DNA from: Peptococcaceae bacterium
Lineage (GTDB): Bacteria > Bacillota > Desulfitobacteriia > Desulfitobacteriales > Syntrophobotulaceae
Assembly: GCA_012517475.1 (NCBI GenBank)
Contig: JAAYUV010000036.1
Span: 1-34,825, forward strand
Reading direction: 5' to 3'
DNA: 34,825 bases
Shown here: piece by piece, positions 1-4,757 of the stretch
Position numbering within the stretch: position 1 is the first letter of the stretch
Layout of the letters: each line of letters starts with the position of its first letter
Position numbers and translations under genes: made by a program
The notes under the pieces: generated by a model
What the model was told of the DNA's origin: nothing
Database searches by the model: none
What the model saw: the letters and a program-made list of their open reading frames with translations, nothing else

Positions 1-88
1 ACGGCTTTAAAATCCCTTCTTCATCGTAATAGCGTAATGCTTTAATTGTAAGATGGGTAATTTTCGAGAATTCACTGATTTTATACAC
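1..88 (-). CDS. MerR-family transcriptional regulator, N-terminus only (cut by window edge)
   Basis: The reverse strand encodes an N-terminus beginning V/M-Y-K-I-S-E-F-S-K-I-T and continuing to a typical 'LRYYDEEGIL' stretch. This is the classic winged-helix start of MerR-family activators, where the R-Y-Y motif closes the DNA-binding helix. The GTG start (86-88) follows a strong GGAGGTG ribosome site at 94-100. Only 29 codons are in the window, so the effector-binding part is unseen and the ligand cannot be named. The promoter upstream has the long spacer expected of genes controlled by MerR proteins, which suggests autoregulation. The family call is firm; the function is open. Confidence 0.8.
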   Translation of the reverse strand, partial: MYKISEFSKITHLTIKALRYYDEEGILKP

Positions 89-108
89 GGCCTCACCTCC
101 TCAAAAAG

Positions 109-140
109 AGTATAAACCCTCCATCGCGGGGGAAAGTCAA
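109..140 (-). promoter_or_regulatory. Long-spacer (19-20 bp) MerR-type promoter
   Basis: On the reverse strand a TTGACT -35 (135-140) is followed by TATACT (109-114), giving a 20-bp spacer, or 19 bp if TTATAC is taken as the -10. Between them lies a GC-rich stretch with CCC...GGG ends. MerR-family activators untwist promoters with exactly this overlong spacing. The predicted transcript starts about 15 bases before the GTG of the merR-type gene. Confidence 0.6.
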
Positions 141-331
141 TTATTGCTGAAGCAAATATTAATGGAAAATTTAAAGGGCCCAATTGGGAAGTTGAGGTAA
201 GCGAAGAGAATTTAGTTACAATGAGTGTCATTAAGCTTCATTCTACTAAGGTTTTATTCCGTGCGGATAAAGAAGTGATTGAACAAATCATTCACGCATT
301 TAACTTAAAATTTTTACGGGCAGGCGGATAA
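125..331 (+). pseudogene. Orphan C-terminal coding fragment, unrecognised
   Basis: An open frame in good coding style ends with TAA at 329-331 and reads IAEANINGKFKGPNWEVEVS... to ...IHAFNLKFLRAGG. The frame is open from the TAA at 113-115 but has no plausible start codon or ribosome site at its left end. That left end runs into the merR promoter. It therefore looks like the last ~62 residues of a longer gene cut off by a rearrangement. I do not recognise the family. A rare ATT start near 140 cannot be excluded but has no Shine-Dalgarno support. Confidence 0.35.
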
Positions 332-410
332 AAACCACCACTTTAAGAATTCAAAAGAGATTTTTATCAGTTCTCCAATCGCGCCTTCATCGCATTGATT
401 AAAAAATCAT

Positions 411-1259
411 TCACCTTTTTTTATACGCCGCATGCACTTCCGGATCAACCGGAGCGAACTCTGTCATCTCATACGCCAGTTCCTTGAATGTTTTTTCCAG
501 GCTCTCGTATAAGAAAGCGACTTTATTGGCGGCCGCCCTGTTATACGCGGCGGTAAGATTATTGCTCATTTTTTGAATGGCCTCGGAAGCTGTGTTTTTT
601 TTGATCTTGTTCAAATCCGACTTCTTTTTCTCGACCTCTTGCTCGAGTGCCCGTTTGGACTCCCGTAAACCGTTCGCCTCCGTTTTCAGGTTGTCGCGCT
701 CTTCGGTCAGCCGGGTTATTTGGCCGCTTTGCTCATCCAGGGCTTTCCGGAGGTCCGCTTTTTCCTGAAGGGCCTGGTCCCGGTCCTGAAATGCCTGTTC
801 CCGCTCCTCAAGCGCTTGCTTCCGCTCCTTCACCGCCTTCTGCAGTTCACGGGTACTCATGCTCCCGACATCCATCTCCGCGATAAACTCAGCCCGCTCT
901 TCCTCCGGGACCCCTAAGAGGATGAACGCCTGCGTATAGCTCAAATTCGGTATTTCCGGCGATTGGGCGCCGGCGTTGAGCGAGACGGGCTGCTTGGAGC
1001 CGTACGCTTCGTAGATGCGCATCAGGTTTTCGGCCGTTTTCTGGGAGTAACTGCCCTCGTCTTCCAGCCACTTGCCCCATTCCCCATATTCGAGCAGGGC
1101 CTTGGCCTCTGTCAGCCGCCGGCCGATCTCGATGGTGTTGGCAAGAAGGATTTTCCCGGTCTGGTATTTAATCGCGTTAATTTCAGCCGCAATCATAAGC
1201 GGCGTGCGTAATGTTATCATTTCATTCGCCATATCCGCAATTCCCTTTCTTTTACTCAC
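411..1259 (-). CDS. DUF3102 domain protein with C-terminal coiled coil
   Basis: The 282-residue protein starts with an N-terminal DUF3102-like region (about residues 20-130: 'IKYQTGKILLANTIEIGRRL', then 'GEWGKWLEDEGSYSQKTAENLMRIYEAYG'). From about 135 to 235 it is a long heptad-rich Glu/Lys/Gln/Arg coiled coil, followed by a short helical tail. DUF3102 proteins in Firmicutes are found on plasmids, phages and integrated elements and resemble small DNA-binding accessory proteins, but their role is not established. A later start at MANEM (residue 10) is possible. The gene is visibly richer in G+C than the core genes to the right, consistent with acquisition. No partner gene is in the same operon. 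Confidence 0.7.
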   Translation of the reverse strand: MSKRKGIADMANEMITLRTPLMIAAEINAIKYQTGKILLANTIEIGRRLTEAKALLEYGEWGKWLEDEGSYSQKTAENLMRIYEAYGSKQPVSLNAGAQSPEIPNLSYTQAFILLGVPEEERAEFIAEMDVGSMSTRELQKAVKERKQALEEREQAFQDRDQALQEKADLRKALDEQSGQITRLTEERDNLKTEANGLRESKRALEQEVEKKKSDLNKIKKNTASEAIQKMSNNLTAAYNRAAANKVAFLYESLEKTFKELAYEMTEFAPVDPEVHAAYKKR

Positions 1260-1303
1260 AGGATATGTGGTCAGGCTTAGGGGTGTGACAACCTCCTCTA
1301 AAC

Positions 1304-1347
1304 GGCTTGTCCCAGAATCGAAAGCGCTTTCGATTCCGGGACAAGCC
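1304..1347. repeat. 44-bp palindrome, 22-bp arms, no loop
   Basis: The arm 1304-1325 (GGCTTGTCCCAGAATCGAAA then GC) is the reverse complement of 1326-1347 except for one A/C position. The centre is AAAGCGCTTT. It lies between the divergent DUF3102 and DUF1659 genes. There is no T-tract on either side, so it is not an ordinary terminator. Further copies of GGACAAGC(C) follow at 1405-1412 and 1430-1438. Confidence 0.8.
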
Positions 1348-1480
1348 TGGAGATTTGCTTGGTTCGTACAATTCTATAAGGCAAGGAAGGGTCGGGTAAC
1401 CGCCGGACAAGCACAATCATAAACTATATGGACAAGCCGGAATAGAAGCGGCCTGTCAATACAAAAGAAAGGGTGTGCGG

Positions 1481-1708
1481 ATGATGGCGGTAGTTGGGAT
1501 GCCTTTGAATTCGACGCTGGTTGTGGTATACCAGACCGGGGTCACCACCGCCGGCGGCCCGATACTCAGGCAGAAAAGCCTGAGTGATGTGAGATCCGAC
1601 GCCGCGGAACAGGCTGTTTATGATGCGGCGCAGGCGTTATTCGGTCTGACGCAGCATCCGGTGATCGACGTGCTCTACAGGAAAAACTTTGAGCTGGTCG
1701 ATGAATAA
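1481..1708 (+). CDS. DUF1659 family small protein
   Basis: The 75-residue protein reads MMAVVGMPLNSTLVVVYQTG and continues with a 'PILRQKSLSDVRSDA' segment and a C-terminal 'YDAAQALFGL' helix. This matches the short DUF1659 proteins common in Bacillales and Clostridia, whose function is unknown. I chose ATG 1481 because the AAAGGG ribosome site (1468-1473) is well spaced for it; GTG 1475 lies too close. The next gene, 35 bases downstream in the same direction, is a DUF2922 protein. DUF1659 and DUF2922 genes are characteristically paired, so this is very likely a two-gene operon. The usual third partner (a YvrJ-type peptide) was not seen. Confidence 0.75.
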   Translation: MMAVVGMPLNSTLVVVYQTGVTTAGGPILRQKSLSDVRSDAAEQAVYDAAQALFGLTQHPVIDVLYRKNFELVDE

Positions 1709-1743
1709 CCGACCGGAAAATCCGGGGCAAAGGAGGTGAGCTC

Positions 1744-1983
1744 ATGGCCGTCTCAACAAACAGAGTGGCCAGGTTGACTTTCGCGACCGCCGGCGGCAAA
1801 ACGTTTGCGATTACGATCCCCAATCCGAAGGAAGACCTGCAGCAGGCTGAGGTCGTGGCCGCTATGAACGAGATTATTGCCAGTGGTATATTTCTTCCGT
1901 CCAGCGGCGCGCTGACCGGAATACGGGACATCAAGGTCATTGATACAACAACCGATGACCTTTTCGACCCGCCGCAGGCTTAA
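1744..1983 (+). CDS. DUF2922 family small protein
   Basis: The 79-residue protein reads MAVSTNRVARLTFATAGGKT, then 'FAITIPNPKEDL', ending in a 'DIKVIDTTTDDLFD' strand. This is the DUF2922 pattern, a small beta-rich protein of unknown role. A strong AAAGGAGGTGAG ribosome site ends a few bases before the ATG. It forms a pair with the DUF1659 gene upstream. Both genes are G+C-rich compared with the core genome to the right. A palindrome and a strong hairpin follow the stop codon. Confidence 0.75.
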   Translation: MAVSTNRVARLTFATAGGKTFAITIPNPKEDLQQAEVVAAMNEIIASGIFLPSSGALTGIRDIKVIDTTTDDLFDPPQA

Positions 1984-2004
1984 CCTGAAGCTTTTAAGAC
2001 AGCG

Positions 2005-2157
2005 TTAACGCAACCTCCGGTTGAACCGGGGTTCAGACTGCCGGCAAAGCCCTATTTGCCGGCAGTCTGACGCTGCGTATTCCTCATCGCTTGGTTCACG
2101 AAAAAGATAAATTGCGGACGCTGCCCTGCGCATGTTCCGGGCAAACTGCCGCTCCAT
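2005..2157 (-). other. Possible small ORF (50 aa), low support
   Basis: On the reverse strand ATG 2155-2157 opens a frame reading MERQFARNMRRAASAIYLFR, then 'EPSDEEYAAS', to TAA at 2005-2007. The frame is also open further upstream to just after the yoeB stop. The first half reads like a real helical protein. However, there is no ribosome site and the C-terminal half runs through the 2034-2069 hairpin. It may be a decayed gene fragment. No family is recognised. Confidence 0.2.
2034..2069. terminator. Strong hairpin after the DUF1659-DUF2922 pair
   Basis: A perfect 15-bp stem (CAGACTGCCGGCAAA paired with TTTGCCGGCAGTCTG) encloses a 6-base loop (2049-2054). No T-tract follows, so it may act as a transcript-stabilising or Rho-type end rather than a canonical intrinsic terminator. 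A smaller palindrome, CCGGTTGAACCGG, lies at 2017-2029. Confidence 0.5.
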
Positions 2158-2201
2158 GATTTTTTTACTTCGGTTAAATTCATAATCCGAAATATCTCTT
2201 A

Positions 2202-2465
2202 TTATTTATCTCCGTAGTGCGTGCGACAGCCTGCTATATTGATTATTCCGTCAGCTATGCGGTATACAAGCCGGTTCGACTCATCGATACGTCGAGACCA
2301 CCACCCGGCTAAATCACCCCGCAGTTGTTCCGGCTTGCCGATCCCATCATAACCGTTGCGCTCAATATCTTTTAAAAGCCGGTTGATTCTTTTCAGCGTC
2401 TTTTTATCTTGGACTTGCCAGTATAAATAATCTTCCCAGGCTCTGTCAGTCCATAATTTTTCCAT
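2202..2465 (-). CDS. yoeB: Txe/YoeB family mRNA interferase toxin
   Basis: The 87-residue protein has the full YoeB pattern: 'LWTDRAWEDYLYWQ' at the N-terminus, 'GKPEQLRGDLAGWWSRRI' in the middle, 'NRLVYRI' and a C-terminal 'THYGDK'. The ribonuclease residues known for YoeB fall at the expected places: E46, R65, H83 and Y84. It should cleave mRNA on the ribosome at the A site. It lies three bases downstream of its antitoxin gene, in the same operon. Its length equals the family norm, so it appears intact. Confidence 0.9.
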   Translation of the reverse strand: MEKLWTDRAWEDYLYWQVQDKKTLKRINRLLKDIERNGYDGIGKPEQLRGDLAGWWSRRIDESNRLVYRIADGIINIAGCRTHYGDK

Positions 2466-2468
2466 AGC

Positions 2469-2732
2469 TTAATCCTCAATTAAATCATGAGCGGTCAGCT
2501 TACCCTCGTTGGCGTCCTGAATGGATTGCCGCAGTATTTTCATATTAGCTGGGTTATAAAAACCGTCCGTGTTCAACGTGATATCAAAGGGTATCCCGCC
2601 TTGGCGCAGGGATTGCCGCACAAAAATGTTAAACGCCGTTGTCATATTCAGGCCCAATTCACTAAAAAACGCTTCGGCCTGTTCTTTTAGCTCTTTATCA
2701 ATACGGATATTCAAGTTTGTTGTTTCAGCCAT
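2469..2732 (-). CDS. RelB/DinJ-type antitoxin
   Basis: The 87-residue protein has an N-terminal ribbon-helix-helix region ('NLNIRIDKELKEQAEAFFSE', then 'LGLNMTTAFNIFVRQ'). A tail ending 'IQDANEGKLTAHDLIED' would wrap the toxin. The N-terminus is RelB/DinJ-like and would dimerise on the operator. The gene precedes yoeB by three bases. E. coli YoeB is paired with YefM, a different fold, so this is a mixed pairing, though such hybrids occur in Firmicutes. An AAAGGAGG ribosome site precedes the ATG. The TA operon presumably represses itself at the promoter just upstream. Confidence 0.88.
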   Translation of the reverse strand: MAETTNLNIRIDKELKEQAEAFFSELGLNMTTAFNIFVRQSLRQGGIPFDITLNTDGFYNPANMKILRQSIQDANEGKLTAHDLIED

Positions 2733-2764
2733 TATACAAACCTCCTTTTGTTGGTATTATGAAT

Positions 2765-2793
2765 ATTTTACTTTATTTTATGGGCAAAGTCTA
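2765..2793 (-). promoter_or_regulatory. Promoter of the antitoxin-toxin operon
   Basis: On the reverse strand TAGACT (2788-2793) and TAAAAT (2765-2770) are separated by 17 bp. The predicted start lies about 25 bases before the antitoxin ATG. Confidence 0.4.
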
Positions 2794-2984
2794 TTTTTTG
2801 CGCGTAAAATTGTTGGCAAATTATATTATATATGTTATGAACTGCTTACCTCTGAACCTTATGTAAATATACTAAGCTGCTCCGGTCCTGTTCTTTTAAG
2901 CGGATAGAATAAGCCAACGATAGAAAAGACTCCGAATTTGTCCTTTGACTTAATTGTTCCCAATATAAACATCACTTTTGTTCC

Positions 2985-3046
2985 CCACCCGTATAGCGGG
3001 TGGTTTATTGTTTCGCACACTTCGTGTACGAAACAGGCTAAAGCCT
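2985..3046. repeat. Consecutive hairpins, IS200/REP-like remnant candidate
   Basis: Three inverted repeats follow one another. The first is CCACCCG/CGGGTGG with a 5-base loop (2985-3003). The second is a GTTTCG..CGAAAC stem extended by ACAC/GTGT around a TTC loop (3010-3034). The third is AGGC/GCCT (3035-3046). A terminator-type hairpin follows directly at 3053-3079. Dense short hairpins of this kind are typical of IS200/IS605-family ends and REP-like elements; no transposase is present. Apart from this array and the TA promoter, 2733-3083 shows no gene. Confidence 0.45.
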
Positions 3047-3052
3047 ATAAAT

Positions 3053-3079
3053 AAAAAAAGTGCAGTCCGCACTTTTTTT
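3053..3079. terminator. Bidirectional intrinsic terminator
   Basis: An 11-bp stem, AAAAAAAGTGC paired with GCACTTTTTTT, surrounds a 5-base loop. It has A- and T-tracts on both sides, so it works in either direction. It sits just past the end of the broken XRE gene on the reverse strand. Confidence 0.75.
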
Positions 3080-3083
3080 GAAA

Positions 3084-3357
3084 CTATAGTTTTTCATCAA
3101 CTACCCACGTTATGAAATGATCAATCAGTTCAAGTTTTTTCTCATCGCACAACTTGATTTTTTGATATTTGAGAAAGCAGGCTGTCATTCGTGTGTCTGA
3201 CAATACCCAGCAGGAAGTAATCCGGCGTGATGTCCAGGGCCTCACATATTTTAATCAATGTTTCGATGCTGGGAATAGAATGATTGTTTTCTATATTGGA
3301 AATGTGGTTGTTGCTGAGTCCCGTGGCTTCTGCGACGTCATCCTGGGTCAGGTTCAC
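3084..3357 (-). pseudogene. XRE-family regulator, N-terminally truncated and frameshifted
   Basis: The frame at 3142-3357 encodes most of a Cro/CI-type helix-turn-helix (NLTQDDVAEATGLSNNHISN, then 'IENNHSIPSIETLIKICEALDITPDYFLLG'). An in-frame TAA at 3364-3366 removes the usual first ~15 residues. Near 3150 the frame ends abruptly as 'SQISKNQVVR'. Reading the A6 tract there as A5 restores 'SQISKIKLCDEKKLELIDHF' and continues 'ITWVVDEKL' to TAG at 3084-3086, a natural tail for this family. The gene therefore has at least two lesions. It was probably the regulator of an element integrated beside the tRNA-Leu gene. A short GTG-started product could still be made, but its helix-turn-helix would be incomplete. 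Confidence 0.7.
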
Positions 3358-3629
3358 TTTTCTTTACATAATCAGATTCAATTTTTTTATTGCTGACTGT
3401 TTTGGAGATCCACATCGGTATATTTTCCATTTTCAGTTGCAGGGACTTTCGACAAACCGGGCAAATCCTCCATATCCGCACCGGTCGGATATGCAAGGTG
3501 CTGTTATGCAAAAATTAGATTGCACAGTCTTTGATCTTGAAAAAGTAAAAAAACGCACCTAAAAAACTACTTAAATAAAAGGTCTCGGGCACGTTTTGGG
3601 CACATTCACGGCGGTCTTTTTGGGCATAT
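3358..3629. other. Gene-poor stretch with short coding remnants
   Basis: No intact gene is visible. On the reverse strand a frame ending with TAA at 3387-3389 reads QHLAYPTGADMEDLPGLSKV and continues to '...LQNSQQ'. It looks like a C-terminal remnant without a start. An inverted repeat, CATATCCG/CGGATATG, lies at about 3471-3493. Repeated GGGCAC/TGGGCA motifs occur at 3585-3627, next to the tRNA gene. I infer decayed remains of an integrated element. Confidence 0.35.
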
Positions 3630-3655
3630 AAAAAATAAAAAGGCCCGAAAGCCTT
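3630..3655 (-). terminator. Terminator of tRNA-Leu(CAA)
   Basis: On the reverse strand an AAGGC/GCCTT stem (3640-3644 with 3651-3655) and its TTTCGG loop are followed by a T-rich run. It lies 9 bases after the encoded CCA. Confidence 0.75.
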
Positions 3656-3663
3656 ATGTATTC

Positions 3664-3750
3664 TGGTGCCGAAGGCCGGGGTCGAACCGGCACGAAGTTT
3701 CCCCCATCGGTTTTTGAGACCGACGCGTCTGCCAATTCCGCCACTTCGGC
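3664..3750 (-). tRNA. tRNA-Leu (anticodon CAA)
   Basis: This is an 87-nt cloverleaf on the reverse strand with acceptor stem GCCGAAG/CTTCGGC, discriminator A and an encoded CCA at 3664-3666. The anticodon stem TCGGT/ACCGA holds the loop CTCAAAA, giving anticodon CAA (codon UUG). It has the long variable arm of class II tRNAs and a GGTTCGACC T-arm. Its 3' end borders the accessory region to the left, a usual integration position for mobile elements. Confidence 0.95.
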
Positions 3751-3762
3751 AACTGCTTTAAT

Positions 3763-3791
3763 ATACTATCATTTATAAGTTACTGAGTCAA
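3763..3791 (-). promoter_or_regulatory. tRNA-Leu(CAA) promoter
   Basis: On the reverse strand TTGACT (3786-3791) and TAGTAT (3763-3768) are separated by 17 bp. Transcription would begin a few bases before the mature 5' end at 3750. Confidence 0.6.
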
Positions 3792-3917
3792 GTAGAGAAT
3801 ATATGGATCTAGATGTATATCAAAAATTTTAATAACCGTTGTAATCACATATCTCATATCTCATATATATCCCATACAAAATGTTTTGTCTAAAATCTTA
3901 AAGCATATGTTTTTTCT

Positions 3918-4118
3918 TTAACCACCGATAATATGGGTTAAGATTTCATGTGCTTCTTCCGCTTCTGATTCCGGGACAAGAATTTCCATGGAATGGGTGT
4001 TTACCTGTGGATTGGAACCCACTGCCCGAAGCTGAACCAAAATTCCTTCTTCCGCAAGAGCTTGTTGATACTTTTCGGCCATACTTTTGGTCGGTGCGAT
4101 ATAGATCACGGTCCACAT
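3918..4118 (-). CDS. Small DUF2007-like protein
   Basis: The 66-residue protein reads MWTVIYIAPTKSMAEKYQQA, then 'LAEEGILVQLRAVG', ending 'ESEAEEAHEILTHIIGG'. The beta-alpha-beta layout resembles the short DUF2007/'signal transducing' fold; I am not certain of the family. I chose ATG 4116-4118 because a GGAGGT ribosome site (4125-4130) lies directly upstream. A longer start at 4136 would contain that site. It follows coaD by about 35 bases on the same strand and is probably cotranscribed. No catalytic residues can be named. Confidence 0.65.
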   Translation of the reverse strand: MWTVIYIAPTKSMAEKYQQALAEEGILVQLRAVGSNPQVNTHSMEILVPESEAEEAHEILTHIIGG

Positions 4119-4152
4119 AACATTACCTCCAGCCAATAGTCCATATAATTCA

Positions 4153-4638
4153 TCAGATGTTTATATTATACTTCTGCATTAAGGCTTTTTCTACATGGGG
4201 AGGAACAAATTCTGTGACACTTCCCTGTAAACTTGCTGCCCATTTTATTGCACTGGAACTGATAAACGAATAATCACTCTTTGTCATTAAAAAAACCGTA
4301 TCAATATTCGGCTCCAGTTTTTTATTCATCAAAGCCAGCTGAAATTCATATTCAAAATCGGTCATGGCCCTTAACCCTCTGATCAAGGCGACTGCACCGC
4401 ACTGACGGGCAAAATCTACCGTCAAACCGCTGAAGGAACTGACTACTACGTTTTTAATGTCTTTAATCTCTTCTCTTAATAATTCCTGTCTTTCTTCTAG
4501 GGAAAATAAGGTTTGCTTATTACTTTCTGAAGCTACGGCGATAATTACCCGGTCAAATAAAGCTGCCGCCCTATGTAAAATATCCAAATGACCGTTTGTT
4601 ACCGGATCAAAAGTTCCGGGATACACTGCTGTTCGCAC
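4153..4638 (-). CDS. coaD: Phosphopantetheine adenylyltransferase
   Basis: This enzyme transfers AMP from ATP to 4'-phosphopantetheine, the next-to-last step of coenzyme A synthesis in the cytoplasm. The 161-residue length is the family norm. The nucleotidyltransferase motif 'YPGTFDPVTNGHLDI' (6-20, with H17) and the C-terminal 'ISSSAIK' (126-132) mark the ATP-binding sites. 'LIRGLRAMTDFEYE' (85-98) is also family-specific. The start is GTG (4636-4638) after an AGAGGAG site. It follows dnaE after a 119-base gap that contains an inverted repeat, rather than following rsmD as in many Firmicutes. Confidence 0.97.
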   Translation of the reverse strand: MRTAVYPGTFDPVTNGHLDILHRAAALFDRVIIAVASESNKQTLFSLEERQELLREEIKDIKNVVVSSFSGLTVDFARQCGAVALIRGLRAMTDFEYEFQLALMNKKLEPNIDTVFLMTKSDYSFISSSAIKWAASLQGSVTEFVPPHVEKALMQKYNINI

Positions 4639-4664
4639 TTTTTTATTCTCCTCTGGTTCATGAT

Positions 4665-4701
4665 TTTAGATAACTTTTGCCTGAAAAGCATTTTATCTAA
4701 A
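4665..4701. repeat. Inverted repeat in the dnaE-coaD gap
   Basis: TTTAGATAA (4665-4673) and TTATCTAAA (4693-4701) are perfect complements. Inside them lies a second CTTTT/AAAAG stem (4674-4688). There is no T-tract, so a leader hairpin or operator ahead of coaD is as likely as a terminator. Confidence 0.4.
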
Positions 4702-4757
4702 TGGAAGTTCGCTTCAAAAAGGCATTATCCTGCAAGATTTGACAAATTCTTTAAAAC

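Noticed and set aside
3284-3562. 92-residue forward frame over the XRE remnant
   Set aside because: Runs antisense through the helix-turn-helix coding part and has no ribosome site.
3839-3870. CATATCT triplication near the end of the DUF2007-like gene
   Set aside because: Short AT-rich tandem similarity, below what would count as a repeat array; no CRISPR-like spacing.
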